Positions 20,535 to 29,873 of a stretch of 64,000 bases of DNA are shown piece by piece. Numbering within the stretch: the first letter of the stretch is position 1; each line of letters starts with the position of its first letter. Position numbers and translations under genes: made by a program. This DNA comes from Serratia marcescens (GTDB lineage: Bacteria > Pseudomonadota > Gammaproteobacteria > Enterobacterales > Enterobacteriaceae): NCBI GenBank assembly GCA_015548865.1, contig JADMXW010000018.1, positions 1 to 64,000 on the forward strand, read 5' to 3'. Below the pieces are notes generated by a model. That model had not been told where the DNA came from and made no database searches. It worked only from the letters and a program-made list of their open reading frames with translations.

Positions 20535-23500
20535 ATGGCTAAGTTTTTTATTGATCGTCCCATCTTCGCATGGGTGCTCGCCATTATGGTGATGCTGGCG
20601 GGGGCGTTGGCAATTATCAAGTTGCCTATTGCCCAGTATCCGACCATTGCACCACCGGCAATCGAAATAACGGCGAATTATCCGGGTGCAGATGCTTCCA
20701 CACTGCAAGACTCTGTGACGCAGGTTATCGAACAGAATATGAATGGTATCGATAATCTGTTGTACATGGCATCCAGCAGTGATTCATCGGGCACAGTACA
20801 GATTACGCTGACGTTTGACTCAAAAGCGGATCCGGATATCGCTCAGGTTCAGGTGCAGAACAAACTGCAACTGGCGATGCCGCTGTTGCCGCAGGAAGTG
20901 CAGCAACAAGGCGTGAGCGTACAGAAATCGAGCAGCAGCTTCCTGATGGTCGCGGGCTTTATTTCTGAAGACGGCTCAATGATACAGCAGGATATCGCCG
21001 ACTACGTGGCTGCCAATATCAAAGATCCACTCAGCCGTACCAACGGTGTCGGTGACGTACAGTTGTTTGGCGCCCAGTATGCGATGCGTATCTGGCTGGA
21101 CCCGAATAAACTCAACAGCTTCCAGATGACCACGGGCGATGTGGTTGCAGCTATTAAAGTACAGAACAACCAGATCGCTTCTGGACAATTGGGCGGCACA
21201 CCGCCGTTGCCGGGGCAAAAGCTGAATGCCTCGATCATTGCGCAAACGCGACTGAAATCCGCCGATGAATTCTCCAACATTCTGTTGAGAGTCAACGCTG
21301 ACGGTTCTCAGGTGCGCCTGCGGGATGTTGCCCGCGTAGAGTTGGGCGGTGAGGATTACAGTGTTATTGCTCGCTACAACGGCCAGGCAGCGGCAGGGCT
21401 CGGTATCAAGCTGGCGACCGGTGCCAACGCATTGGATACCGCAACGGCAGTAAAAAACGAACTGGGTAAGCTGCAGCAGTTTTTCCCAGCCGGGTTGAAG
21501 GTGGTTTATCCGTATGACACCACACCATTTGTTAAGATTTCTATTAACGAAGTGGTGAAAACGCTGGCGGAAGCTATCGTGCTGGTGTTTCTGGTGATGT
21601 ACCTGTTCCTGCAAAACTTCCGCGCTACGCTGATCCCGACGATCGCCGTGCCGGTAGTCTTGTTGGGTACGTTCGCCATTCTCGCAGGATTTGGCTACTC
21701 CATAAACACCTTGACGATGTTCGCTATGGTGCTTGCCATAGGCCTGTTGGTGGACGATGCCATCGTGGTAGTGGAGAACGTCGAACGTGTGATGATGGAA
21801 GAAGGACTCCCGCCCAAGGAAGCGACCAAGAAATCGATGTCGCAGATCCAGGGCGCACTGGTCGGTATTGCCCTGGTGTTGTCGGCGGTATTTATTCCTA
21901 TGGCCTTTACGGGGGGATCTACCGGTGCCATTTACCGTCAGTTCTCCATCACCATTGTGTCCGCGATGGTGCTGTCTGTACTGGTCGCGTTGATTCTGAC
22001 TCCGGCACTTTGTGCCACCCTGCTTAAACCCATTGCTAAAGGTGACCATCACGAAAAGACCGGTTTCTTTGGCTGGTTCAACAAACTGTTCGAAAAGAGC
22101 ACGCATCACTACACCGATAGCGTTGCCAACATTTTGCGTAGTACGGGCCGTTATCTGGTGGTGTATCTGCTGATTGTGGTTGGCCTCGCCTTCTTGTTTA
22201 TGCGTTTGCCAAGCTCCTTCCTACCGGAAGAAGATCAGGGCGTACTCTTAACCATGGTCCAGTTGCCTGCAGGTGCAACACAAGAGAGCACTGAACGTGT
22301 GCTCGAGCGTGTAACCAAGTACTATCTGGATAATGAGAAAGACAACGTTAACTCCGTGTTTACCGTTAACGGTTTCGGCTTCTCTGGTCGTGGACAGAAC
22401 GCGGGTCTGGTGTTTGCCAGTTTGAAAGATTGGGGTGAACGCCCGGGAGCCCAGAACAAGGTCGGTGCTATTGCCGGCCGTGCAAACGGTGCATTCTCAC
22501 AAATCAAGGAAGCGATCGTTATTGCCTTTAACGTTCCGGCTATTGTTGAGTTGGGTACGGCAACCGGCTTTGACTTCCAATTGTTGGATCAGGCTAACCT
22601 GGGACATGACAAGCTGACTGCAGCGCGTAACCAATTGCTGGGGATGGCAGCACAGCGTCCCGATACCGTGGTCGGTGTGCGTCCAAATGGCATGGAAGAT
22701 ACGCCGCAGTTCCGTATCGACATTGATCAGGAAAAAGCCCAGGCGCTGGGTGTATCCCTGTCTGATATCAACGCCACGCTGGCAACAGCGCTGGGCGGCA
22801 GCTACGTCAATGACTTCATTGATCGTGGACGTGTGAAGAAAGTGTATGTGCAGGCTGATGCACCGTTCCGTATGCTGCCAAGCGATATTGACCGCTGGTA
22901 TGTCCGGGGCAGTAACAATCAGATGGTGCCATTCTCTGCCTTCTCACAAAGCCACTGGACGCACGGTTCACCGCGTCTGGAACGTTATAACGGACAGCCG
23001 TCAATGCAGATTCAGGGTGAGGCGACACCGGGCAAGAGTACTGGTGAAGCGATGGCCTTGATGGAAGAGTTCGCCAAACAGCTGCCGGAAGGTATTGGCT
23101 ACGACTGGACCGGAATGTCTTATCAGGAACGTCTGTCTGGTAACCAGGCACCGGCCCTGTATGCCATTTCACTCATTGTGGTGTTCTTGTGTCTGGCGGC
23201 ACTCTACGAGAGCTGGTCTATCCCCTTCTCCGTTATGTTGGTGGTGCCACTCGGGATCATCGGGGCGTTGCTGGCAGCTACCATGCGTGGACTTGAGAAT
23301 GACGTATACTTCAAGGTGGGTCTCTTAACCACGATTGGTCTGTCGGCGAAGAACGCTATTCTGATTGTCGAATTCGCCAAAGACTTGATGGAAAAAGAGG
23401 GTAAAGGCTTGGTAGAGGCTACGCTTGATGCGGTACGTATGCGTTTACGCCCCATCCTGATGACCTCGTTGGCCTTTATTCTCGGTGTCGTACCGTTGGT

Positions 23501-23681
23501 TATCAGCTCCGGTGCTGGCTCCGGTGCACAGAATGCCGTAGGTACTGGCGTAATGGGCGGAATGATTACTGCAACGGTGTTGGCGATCTTCTTTGTTCCT
23601 GTCTTCTTTGTGGTGGTACGCCGCCGCTTTAGCAAGAAAAACGAAGATATCGAACATAGTCATATCGTTGAGAAACCCTAA
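20535..23681 (+). CDS. acrB: RND multidrug efflux transporter AcrB
   Basis: AcrB is the proton-driven trimeric pump of the tripartite AcrAB-TolC system. It exports antibiotics, bile-like compounds and, in plant pathogens, plant antimicrobials. It has 1048 residues (E. coli 1049). Twelve membrane segments are arranged in two repeats, each with a large periplasmic loop. The proton-relay aspartates are D407 and D408 in [18 protein letters not shown]. The N-terminus [17 protein letters not shown] is typical. AGGAGCC lies 9 nt before the ATG. The operon ends at a strong terminator 12 nt downstream. Confidence 0.99.
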   Translation: MAKFFIDRPIFAWVLAIMVMLAGALAIIKLPIAQYPTIAPPAIEITANYPGADASTLQDSVTQVIEQNMNGIDNLLYMASSSDSSGTVQITLTFDSKADPDIAQVQVQNKLQLAMPLLPQEVQQQGVSVQKSSSSFLMVAGFISEDGSMIQQDIADYVAANIKDPLSRTNGVGDVQLFGAQYAMRIWLDPNKLNSFQMTTGDVVAAIKVQNNQIASGQLGGTPPLPGQKLNASIIAQTRLKSADEFSNILLRVNADGSQVRLRDVARVELGGEDYSVIARYNGQAAAGLGIKLATGANALDTATAVKNELGKLQQFFPAGLKVVYPYDTTPFVKISINEVVKTLAEAIVLVFLVMYLFLQNFRATLIPTIAVPVVLLGTFAILAGFGYSINTLTMFAMVLAIGLLVDDAIVVVENVERVMMEEGLPPKEATKKSMSQIQGALVGIALVLSAVFIPMAFTGGSTGAIYRQFSITIVSAMVLSVLVALILTPALCATLLKPIAKGDHHEKTGFFGWFNKLFEKSTHHYTDSVANILRSTGRYLVVYLLIVVGLAFLFMRLPSSFLPEEDQGVLLTMVQLPAGATQESTERVLERVTKYYLDNEKDNVNSVFTVNGFGFSGRGQNAGLVFASLKDWGERPGAQNKVGAIAGRANGAFSQIKEAIVIAFNVPAIVELGTATGFDFQLLDQANLGHDKLTAARNQLLGMAAQRPDTVVGVRPNGMEDTPQFRIDIDQEKAQALGVSLSDINATLATALGGSYVNDFIDRGRVKKVYVQADAPFRMLPSDIDRWYVRGSNNQMVPFSAFSQSHWTHGSPRLERYNGQPSMQIQGEATPGKSTGEAMALMEEFAKQLPEGIGYDWTGMSYQERLSGNQAPALYAISLIVVFLCLAALYESWSIPFSVMLVVPLGIIGALLAATMRGLENDVYFKVGLLTTIGLSAKNAILIVEFAKDLMEKEGKGLVEATLDAVRMRLRPILMTSLAFILGVVPLVISSGAGSGAQNAVGTGVMGGMITATVLAIFFVPVFFVVVRRRFSKKNEDIEHSHIVEKP

Positions 23682-23692
23682 CTGATTTCCTC

Positions 23693-23717
23693 AAAGGCCG
23701 CGCAAGCGGCCTTTTTT
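23693..23717 (+). terminator. Intrinsic terminator of acrAB
   Basis: AAAGGCCGC/GCGGCCTTT with a short loop is followed by further T residues, just after the acrB stop. Confidence 0.92.
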
Positions 23718-23807
23718 ACGCCAGTACCAACCATCAACGTTACAGCTTATCCACAATTCCCCCTATTAAAAGAAGGTTGATCTTGTATTTGAAGAAGCGC
23801 ACAATTA

Positions 23808-23825
23808 GTTATGTTATAACATAAC
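23808..23825. promoter_or_regulatory. Zur-type zinc operator
   Basis: GTTATGTTATAACATAAC is an 18-bp perfect palindrome matching the core of the enterobacterial Zur box (GAAATGTTATAnTATAACATTTC). It ends 14 bp before the rpmE2 start codon, so a bound repressor would block transcription or cover the start site. rpmE2-rpmJ2 operons are known Zur targets. Confidence 0.85.
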
Positions 23826-23839
23826 AATGAGGTTTTTTT

Positions 23840-24088
23840 ATGAAAGAAAATATTCACCCGCATTATCGTACCGTGACGTTTCACGATACCAGTGCTGATG
23901 CGTATTTTATGGTGGGTTCAACCATTCAGACAGATCGCACCATAGAACGAGATGGTGTGACCTATCCCTATGTCACGATTGACGTTTCTTCTGAATCTCA
24001 TCCCTATTACACGGGAAAACAAAAAGAGTACGCCAAAGAAGGGAGTACCGCGCGTTTTCACAAGCGTTTTGGTCATTTTTTAAAATAG
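23840..24088 (+). CDS. rpmE2: Ribosomal protein L31 type B (zinc-independent)
   Basis: This 82-residue paralogue of L31 (YkgM in E. coli) lacks the CxxC zinc ribbon of the main form. Under zinc starvation it replaces the zinc-containing L31 and so frees zinc. The protein begins [20 protein letters not shown] and ends [11 protein letters not shown], both family hallmarks; there is no cysteine. GAGG lies 8 nt upstream of the ATG. The Zur-type palindrome overlaps the promoter region. It forms an operon with rpmJ2, 30 nt downstream. Confidence 0.97.
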   Translation: MKENIHPHYRTVTFHDTSADAYFMVGSTIQTDRTIERDGVTYPYVTIDVSSESHPYYTGKQKEYAKEGSTARFHKRFGHFLK

Positions 24089-24118
24089 CGAAATATGTAA
24101 TTTTTAGCAGGAGAGGAT

Positions 24119-24259
24119 ATGCAGGTTCTCAGCTCATTACGCTCAGCGAAAACACGCCATAAAGATTGTAAAGTTGTACGCCGTCACGGACGTGTGTATG
24201 TTATATGTAAAACGAATCCACGTTTTAAGGCAGTACAAGGCAGAAAGAAAAAACGCTGA
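24119..24259 (+). CDS. rpmJ2: Ribosomal protein L36 type B (zinc-independent)
   Basis: This 46-residue basic protein (YkgO in E. coli) begins [20 protein letters not shown] and ends in a lysine-rich tail GRKKKR. It keeps only two cysteines (17 and 30), so it lacks the full zinc ribbon of the main L36. AGGAGAGG precedes the ATG. It is the second gene of the zinc-starvation ribosome operon and should be induced with rpmE2 when Zur is released. A terminator follows after 20 nt. Confidence 0.95.
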   Translation: MQVLSSLRSAKTRHKDCKVVRRHGRVYVICKTNPRFKAVQGRKKKR

Positions 24260-24278
24260 TAATGCCCCCCCACGAATC

Positions 24279-24307
24279 AAGCCCTATGCTCAGCTAGGGC
24301 TTTTTAT
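24279..24307 (+). terminator. Intrinsic terminator of rpmE2-rpmJ2
   Basis: AAGCCCTA/TAGGGCTT with an 8-nt loop (tgctcagc) is followed by TTTATT. Confidence 0.92.
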
Positions 24308-24752
24308 TATTTATCAATGCGTTAAAAAGTTATTTTTTCAAATATCTGCACAACCAATACCCTTTATCTTGGTGATGATATAGTCACAAAACAACCTTTC
24401 TCAGATAATTCTCGCTCTCATTTGTAAAATAATTTAATAAAGTAATATTATGAAACACCGTATCATCTATTATATATATCGGCTATACAGAAGGTCTATC
24501 TGATTAAATAGGGTGAAAAACCTTACTTATTTTTTGCGATAATCTATGATTCTTTTGCTATAGTTAGCGTATGGGTGGTGCGATATGACAAGCATCCTGC
24601 ACCATTCATTAGGATAAATGTGAGCTTATTTCATCACTTAAACCAAGGAGTCACCAACTGTTGTCAGGGTTTTCTATTAAGCTCCATCAGTGATGCAGGT
24701 TCAAAAGGCACCCTGAGGTAATGTGGAATAACAGCATGACGGAGTGAATGAT
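24308..24752 (+). other. Long AT-rich leader region of tomB-hha
   Basis: About 445 bp without a credible gene, much more AT-rich than its surroundings, as in the regulatory regions of H-NS/Hha-controlled genes. A weak promoter candidate is TTGCGA (24534-24539) with TATAGT (24559-24564), spaced 19 nt. Just downstream an imperfect inverted repeat (TGGTGC near 24576 and GCACCA near 24599) could fold in the leader. I see no RNA gene or repeat element that I can name. Confidence 0.45.
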
Positions 24753-25121
24753 ATGGATGAGTACTCACCGAAACATTATGATATTGCCCAACTCCGATTC
24801 TTGTGTGAAAATCTCTGTGACGAAAGCATCGCCACGTTGGGGGATAGCAGTCATGGTTGGGTTAATGATCCAACATCTGCGATCAATCTCCAATTAAATG
24901 AATTGATTGAGCATATAGCTACATTTATTCTAACTTTTAAAATAAAATACCCCGACGAAGACGAGCTTTCAAAACGGGTAGAGCAGTATTTAGATGACAC
25001 CTATGCTTTGTTCAGTAACTATGGGATTAATGGTGCCGAACTGCGACGCTGGCAACGTTCTAAAGCCGCGTTATTAGGAATGTTCTCAGAGGAGAACGCA
25101 TGTTCATCTGCTAAATCTTAA
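24753..25121 (+). CDS. tomB: Hha toxicity modulator TomB
   Basis: TomB is the partner or antidote of Hha and affects biofilm formation. The N-terminus MDEYSPKHYDIAQLRFLCE and the central block HGWVNDPTSAINLQLNELIEHIA are nearly identical to E. coli YbaJ. The C-terminal 30 residues diverge, as is common. The protein has 122 residues. The start is the ATG at 24753, 9 nt after GGAG; a GTG at 24744 would add three residues. hha follows 62 nt downstream in the conserved operon order. Confidence 0.95.
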   Translation: MDEYSPKHYDIAQLRFLCENLCDESIATLGDSSHGWVNDPTSAINLQLNELIEHIATFILTFKIKYPDEDELSKRVEQYLDDTYALFSNYGINGAELRRWQRSKAALLGMFSEENACSSAKS

Positions 25122-25183
25122 GCAATAGATGCTTTTATATTGATTAACCACCAGGTGCTGGTATTGTTTTGATAAAGGTCGCC

Positions 25184-25387
25184 ATGAAAAAAATTGATTA
25201 TCTGATGCGTTTACGCAAGTGTACAACGATTGATACGCTTGAACGCGTTATCGAGAAGAACAAGTATGAGCTTTCCAGTGATGAGCTCGAAATGTTTTAT
25301 TCCGCAGCCGATCATCGTTTAGCAGAGCTAACGATGAACAAGCTTTACGACAAGGTTCCTACTGCAGTCTGGAAATACGTACGCTAG
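25184..25387 (+). CDS. hha: Haemolysin-expression modulator Hha
   Basis: Hha binds H-NS and enhances silencing of horizontally acquired and virulence genes. It has 67 residues from the ATG at 25184. The N-terminus [13 protein letters not shown] leads into [17 protein letters not shown] and the strictly conserved [19 protein letters not shown] (E. coli Hha/YmoA family). AAAGG lies 5-6 nt upstream. A TTG at 25169 would add five residues without homology. An ERIC copy begins 14 bp after the stop. Confidence 0.97.
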   Translation: MKKIDYLMRLRKCTTIDTLERVIEKNKYELSSDELEMFYSAADHRLAELTMNKLYDKVPTAVWKYVR

Positions 25388-25400
25388 TCATTGTACTTAT

Positions 25401-25521
<121 letters not shown>

Positions 25522-25701
25522 TATACCGGAACGATTTAAGAATACTTCACGCCAGCTTGATTGCTGGCGATTTACTCTACTCACGCCATTTGCTTACGCA
25601 AATATCACAATTGTAAATCACATACATTGATCTTAATATAGATATCTCATTTATTGCCTTTTTTTGGTGCAGTCCCATTACAACAGAGTCTCTGCTTATC
25701 C

Positions 25702-25824
25702 TATACCCTAAATAATTCGGGTTGCAGGAAGGCTTCAAATGAAGGAATCCCAATGCGCTCATTCACGTAAGGGATTCGGGTCAGTGAACACGCAGCCAAC
25801 TCACATGAAGCATGACGGGTATAA
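25702..25824 (+). repeat. ERIC (IRU) element, copy 3
   Basis: A full-length element bounded by TATACCCTAAATAATTCGGG and CATGAAGCATGACGGGTATA, which are inverted. The core GCGCTCATTCACGTAAGGGA is diverged from the consensus. Confidence 0.82.
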
Positions 25825-26035
25825 AACAGCAATCTCTTGTCATTATCATCTCGACACCGTTTTCTGCATGATGAATAGCATAGTGTGATAATCCACTTTA
25901 TCTTCAATGTTAAGAAGAAGAAAACATCAGCAACACTCCGTAATCAATAAACACATTGAATACAGAAAGCAGGGCGAAAGGAATGACAATAAAAAACACG
26001 GAAACTAAAAAAACAATGAAGGGAAAATAAAGGGT

Positions 26036-26145
26036 GGAAGCCCTGCCAGCTACATCCCGGCACACACGTCTCCTGCTGCGGCTGCTTCCTTCCGGACCTG
26101 ACCGAGTCCACAGGGTAATGTTGCGGGAGAACCGACAGGGCTTCC
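26036..26145 (-). ncRNA. ffs: 4.5S RNA of the signal recognition particle
   Basis: The RNA component of SRP, bound by Ffh, targets inner-membrane proteins to FtsY and SecYEG. On the minus strand it starts GGAAGCCCTGTCGG and ends CCGGGATGTAGCTGGCAGGG…CTTCC, and the two ends pair. The apical part has the invariant GGTCAGGTCCGGAAGGAAGC segment, including the GGAA tetraloop and symmetric loop that bind Ffh. The length of about 110 nt fits the 114-nt E. coli RNA. The gene lies beside atl (ybaZ), as in E. coli. Confidence 0.97.
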
Positions 26146-26182
26146 ATTGATTCGTTTGCTCTGCGTGGTACAAAGCGTGGGC

Positions 26183-26211
26183 ATTATCAGGTATGCGCAC
26201 GTCAATTGCAA
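26183..26211 (-). promoter_or_regulatory. Probable sigma70 promoter of ffs
   Basis: On the minus strand TTGCAA, 17 nt and GATAAT precede a GC-rich discriminator GCCCACGC. Initiation near 26176 would leave a 5' leader of about 30 nt, consistent with removal by RNase P in the known maturation of 4.5S RNA. Confidence 0.65.
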
Positions 26212-26336
26212 GTTAGCCGCTGCCGACCGTTGTTTTCTTATTCGATTTACGCCCCGCACATCCTAGACACGCATTTCCAAGCAGACGCAGCTGTGCCAAT
26301 ATGCTGATTCGTCATGGCATCTGAGCAGGATAATGC

Positions 26337-26654
26337 ATGGAACAGGATAACTTTCGCCAGCGTGTTTTCCATATTGTGGCGGCAATCCCCTGGGGCAAAG
26401 TGACGACTTATGGCGATGTAGCCCGCCTGGCGGGTTCTGCACGCGCCGCTCGTCAAGTGGGAGGAATATTAAAAAAGCTGCCCGAAGGCAGCTCGCTTCC
26501 CTGGCATAGGGTCATAAATCGTCATGGTGAAATTTCACTTGCTGGCCCAGATTATATTCGACAACGTGAAGCGCTTCGGGCCGAGGGGATTATATTTACA
26601 CGTCAAGGTAAAATCGATCTTGCTCGTTATGGCTGGCAGGGCGAAACGCCCTGA
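26337..26654 (+). CDS. atl: Alkyltransferase-like DNA-repair protein Atl (YbaZ)
   Basis: This 105-residue member of the MGMT-like family binds O6-alkylguanine and directs the lesion to nucleotide excision repair. It cannot dealkylate, because the acceptor cysteine of the PCHR motif is replaced: here P55-W56-H57-R58. The winged-helix DNA-binding part (GKVTTYGDVARLAGSARAAR) with the arginine finger is intact. It lies between ffs and ybaY as in E. coli and is convergent with ybaY (13-nt gap between stops). Confidence 0.95.
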   Translation: MEQDNFRQRVFHIVAAIPWGKVTTYGDVARLAGSARAARQVGGILKKLPEGSSLPWHRVINRHGEISLAGPDYIRQREALRAEGIIFTRQGKIDLARYGWQGETP

Positions 26655-26667
26655 AAGCCATAATATA

Positions 26668-27183
26668 TTAACCTGCGGAATTCAGCGGGACTGGTGCGCT
26701 AGGAGCCAATAATCCCCCCTGAGCGTGAGTTGGTAATGCCACTGACTCAACCGGGATCAGTAGCAAATCAGCTCGGGTCACGCCATTAGTGATAACCGCA
26801 GGAATATCCTGTGTAGCCATAACAACACGGTTATTGATGGTTACCGCCGCACTAAGCAAGATACGCGCATTAGGCTGCACGTCCGCTGGGTTGTACGGCA
26901 AAGTAAACGTAAAAGGTGCCTGTTTCCCATCCGTCCACGCTACTTTTTGTGCCAGAACGCGAGACGGTGCATCAGGCACTGTTGCGTCAGAAACGGTGAC
27001 CGTTAAGGCAGCATTGGGCGGCAAAGCAATGCGTTGATGCAGGTTAACAGTGCCGCTGACAGCTGGCATAGCGAGCTGTGTTTGTGAAGCAGTCGGGGAA
27101 TCAGTGACCGCCATCGCGGCGACTGCCGCACCACTCAACACGACGGATAACGTGATACCACCTAAGATATGCCATAATTTCAT
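26668..27183 (-). CDS. ybaY: YbaY family exported protein (lipobox lost)
   Basis: This 171-residue protein carries the YbaY domain (NVSGTV-like VSGTVNLHQRIALPPNAALTVTVSDA…, …NARILLSAAVTINNRVVMATQD), homologous to the E. coli outer-membrane lipoprotein YbaY, whose function is unknown. The N-terminus MKLWHILGGITLSVVLSGAAVAAM is a signal sequence, but it contains no cysteine, so lipidation is not possible from this start. The protein should be periplasmic or membrane-anchored. The ATG at 27183 aligns with E. coli MKLVHM; the upstream extension lacks homology. Confidence 0.88.
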   Translation of the reverse strand: MKLWHILGGITLSVVLSGAAVAAMAVTDSPTASQTQLAMPAVSGTVNLHQRIALPPNAALTVTVSDATVPDAPSRVLAQKVAWTDGKQAPFTFTLPYNPADVQPNARILLSAAVTINNRVVMATQDIPAVITNGVTRADLLLIPVESVALPTHAQGGLLAPSAPVPLNSAG

Positions 27184-27440
27184 TGGCCAGTCTCCTTTTG
27201 TTATTGTCTGCAACGACGTCAGGTATCAACAGCAACTTACTGGGAAGCAACTTTGCGCTGTATGCTTACACCGACGCCATAATGAAAGTATGACCAACAT
27301 CAGCCATTTGGCAGTGTTCAACATTCTGAATTTATCATTTTTCGTAAACACAGGGGCTGGGTCATGTTGACTGAAACCACAATTTTTGTCTTTTATCTTT
27401 CTGTATTAGTTAAATAAATTCCTGCCAAGGGAGAGCATTT

Positions 27441-28307
27441 ATGAGTCAGGCATTACAGCATCTTCTCGAACTGCTGAAGCTAGAAAAAATTGAGGAAGGG
27501 CTCTTCCGTGGGCAAAGTGAAGACTTGGGGTTACGTCAGGTTTTCGGTGGTCAGGTCGTCGGTCAGGCGCTGTCCGCCGCCAAACAGACCGTCGAAGCAG
27601 GCCGCGGGCTACACTCATTCCACAGCTACTTTTTATTGCCAGGAGACAGCCGACAGCCTATTGTCTACGATGTGCAAAACCTGCGCGATGGCAACAGTTT
27701 TAGCGCGCGGCGTGTAAGTGCAATCCAAAATGGCAAGCCCATATTTTTCATGACCGCCTCTTTTCAGCGTCAAGAGAGTGGATTTGAACACCAAAACACC
27801 ATGCCTGACGTTCCTGCGCCAGAATCTTTGCCTTCAGAGCAAGAGATTGCGCAAAGCATGGTACATTTACTGCCCGAACAGTTTCGTGACAAATTTCTGC
27901 AACAGCGTGCCATTGAAATGCGTCCGGTAAAATTTCACAACCCTCTCAAGGGCAGCGTGGATAAACCCATACGCCACGTATGGTGTCGAGCAAATGGCAC
28001 CATGCCGGATGACGAGCGCATTCATAAATACCTGCTGGGTTACACATCGGACTGCAATTTCCTGCTTACGGCACTACAGCCACACGGCGTTGGATTTCTT
28101 GAGCCGGGAATGCAAGTTGCTACCATCGACCACTCTATGTGGTTTCATCGTCCTTTCCGCCTTGATGACTGGCTACTCTACACAGTAGAAAGCACATCAG
28201 CTTCAGGTGCCCGTGGATTTGTTCGTGGGCAATTTTACACCCGAGATGGGGTTCTGGTGGCATCAACGGTACAAGAGGGTGTCATGCGGCGGCATGATGT
28301 GCCTTAA
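27441..28307 (+). CDS. tesB: Acyl-CoA thioesterase II TesB
   Basis: TesB hydrolyses medium- and long-chain acyl-CoA to free fatty acid and CoA in the cytosol. It has 288 residues (E. coli 286). Two hot-dog folds are visible: the first around [22 protein letters not shown], the second around [16 protein letters not shown]…[22 protein letters not shown], which contains the catalytic aspartate region, ending REGV-like VQEGVMR. GGGAG precedes the ATG by about 8 nt. It converges on amtB across a repeat-bearing terminator region. Confidence 0.97.
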   Translation: MSQALQHLLELLKLEKIEEGLFRGQSEDLGLRQVFGGQVVGQALSAAKQTVEAGRGLHSFHSYFLLPGDSRQPIVYDVQNLRDGNSFSARRVSAIQNGKPIFFMTASFQRQESGFEHQNTMPDVPAPESLPSEQEIAQSMVHLLPEQFRDKFLQQRAIEMRPVKFHNPLKGSVDKPIRHVWCRANGTMPDDERIHKYLLGYTSDCNFLLTALQPHGVGFLEPGMQVATIDHSMWFHRPFRLDDWLLYTVESTSASGARGFVRGQFYTRDGVLVASTVQEGVMRRHDVP

Positions 28308-28345
28308 AAAGAAAGGGCTAGCGCACTATCCTCAATCCTAAGCAA

Positions 28346-28372
28346 GAAACGCGGGCCACTGGCCCACGTTTC
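28346..28372 (+). terminator. Hairpin downstream of tesB
   Basis: GAAACG, a one-base bulge, GGGCC, a short loop, then GGCCC and CGTTTC form a stem 38 nt after the tesB stop. It is close in sequence to the amtB hairpin at 28504-28528, on the far side of the MITE-like element. Confidence 0.65.
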
Positions 28373-28502
28373 AGACTGATGACAAAGTCCGTGATTAGGC
28401 GAAGTGCGTCGATGGGGTCGTAGCGGCGTAAGCCGCCGGAGTGCCCCTCGCCGTGATTCGCCGGGAAACACGGACAAGCCAAAAAGGGTTTGTCAGCAAC
28501 CT
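28373..28502. mobile_element. MITE-like element between tesB and amtB
   Basis: A non-coding segment of about 130 bp bounded by imperfect terminal inverted repeats: AGACTGATGACAAA on the left and, reading inward from the right, AGGTTGCTGACAAA (11 of 14 match). The interior has a GGCG/CGCC-type hairpin region (GCGGCGTAAGCCGCC). It lies exactly between two near-identical GC-rich hairpins. No transposase is present. Its class is inferred from structure only. Confidence 0.45.
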
Positions 28503-28503
28503 C

Positions 28504-28528
28504 AAACGCGGGCCATTGGCCCGCGTTT
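28504..28528 (-). terminator. Terminator hairpin of glnK-amtB
   Basis: AAACGCGGGCC/GGCCCGCGTTT is an 11-bp perfect stem with a 3-nt loop, 18 nt after the amtB stop. The T-run on the minus strand is short. Confidence 0.75.
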
Positions 28529-28545
28529 CTCATGTCGTGTAGAAA

Positions 28546-29838
28546 TTACTGGTTGTAAGCGTTTTCGCCGTGACTGTTAACATCCAGGCCTTCACGCTCT
28601 TGTTCTTCCGGCATACGCAGGCCAACGGCCAGGTCTGCCACTTTGAATGCGATGAAAGCAGCAACACCAGACCAGATGAACGCGACGATCACGCTGAACA
28701 ACTGTACCCAGACTTGGTGTGCCATGGTCACGCCTTCCGCGTAACCCGTACCGCCCAGAGAAGCTGAGGTGAAGACACCTGTCAGGATACAACCAACGAT
28801 ACCACACACGCCGTGCACACCGAACACATCACACGGGTCATCAACGCGCAGCCATCTTTTCAGTACAGTCACACCCCACAGGCCAGCGAAACCACCCACC
28901 AGACCAATAATCAGCGCACCACCCACACCCACGGTACCCGCAGCTGGCGTGATAGCGACCAGACCCGCGATACAACCGGAACATGCGCCCAACAGAGAAG
29001 GTTTGCCGCGCGCCATCCACTCACCGATAACCCATGCCAGAATCGCACCGGCAGTAGCCACTACGGTATTCAGGAAAGCCAGGCCTGCAATTTCGTTAGC
29101 GGCAGCAGCAGAACCTGCGTTAAAGCCGAACCAACCGATATAGAGGATAGCCGTACCGGTAAACACCATCGGCAGGTTGTGCGGTTTGAATGCTTCTTTA
29201 CCGAAACCAGCACGTTTGCCCAGCAGATAAGCCCCTGTCAAACCAGCAACTGCAGCGTTAATGTGCACCACAGTACCGCCTGCAAAGTCCAGCGCGCCAT
29301 CAGCCGCCAGGAAACCGCCGCCCCATACCATGTGCGTCAACGGCAGATAAGAGAACGTCAGCCAGATAGCCGCGAAAATCAGTACCGCAGAAAAACGGAT
29401 ACGTTCAGCAATCGCGCCTACCACCAGCGCAACAGTGATACAGGCAAAGGAAGCCTGAAACGCGACGTGAATCAGCTGATAAATGGTACCGGATTGCGAT
29501 TTCAGCTCAATCCCCTTGAGCATGAACATGTCCAAACCGCCAAAGAAGGCATTCCCGGTCGCAAAGGCCATACTGTAACCGTAAATAACCCACAGCACGC
29601 ACACCATGGCAAAGGTCACGGTAACCTGCGTTAACATGGACAGTACGTTCTTCGAGCGAATCAGGCCGCCGTAGAACAGAGCAATGCCAGGCAGCGTCAT
29701 AAACAGTACCAATGCGGTACAAATCATCATAAAAGCGTTATCCGCTTTATCGATTGCCGGTGTATCAGCGGCCATCGCCAGCGACGGAAGTAACGCTGCG
29801 GCGGCAAGGCCTAATAATGAAGAGACTCGTATTTTCAT
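28546..29838 (-). CDS. amtB: Ammonium transporter AmtB
   Basis: AmtB is the trimeric inner-membrane ammonium channel used under nitrogen limitation and blocked by GlnK when nitrogen returns. It has 430 residues (E. coli 428), with a signal peptide ending AMA-A at about 23 and then eleven membrane helices. Family landmarks are DKADNAFMMICTALVLFMT, GALDFAGGTVVHINAA (first pore histidine), KPHNLPMVFTGTAILYIGWFGFN and DVFGVHGVCGIVG (second histidine). I start at the ATG at 29838, 6 nt after GGATGG; an ATG at 29844 adds two residues. It lies 35 nt downstream of glnK in the conserved operon. Confidence 0.98.
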   Translation of the reverse strand: MKIRVSSLLGLAAAALLPSLAMAADTPAIDKADNAFMMICTALVLFMTLPGIALFYGGLIRSKNVLSMLTQVTVTFAMVCVLWVIYGYSMAFATGNAFFGGLDMFMLKGIELKSQSGTIYQLIHVAFQASFACITVALVVGAIAERIRFSAVLIFAAIWLTFSYLPLTHMVWGGGFLAADGALDFAGGTVVHINAAVAGLTGAYLLGKRAGFGKEAFKPHNLPMVFTGTAILYIGWFGFNAGSAAAANEIAGLAFLNTVVATAGAILAWVIGEWMARGKPSLLGACSGCIAGLVAITPAAGTVGVGGALIIGLVGGFAGLWGVTVLKRWLRVDDPCDVFGVHGVCGIVGCILTGVFTSASLGGTGYAEGVTMAHQVWVQLFSVIVAFIWSGVAAFIAFKVADLAVGLRMPEEQEREGLDVNSHGENAYNQ

Positions 29839-29873
29839 TTTCATCCATCCCAATTTATTTCGTCAGCCAGGCA

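Noticed and set aside
20976-22109. Long open frame (377 codons) antisense to acrB
   Set aside because: Its composition (His/Arg/Gln-rich, no domain) is the shadow of the acrB codon pattern on the other strand.
28318-28533. Small open frame in the tesB–amtB gap
   Set aside because: It spans two hairpins and the MITE-like element and has no start signal.
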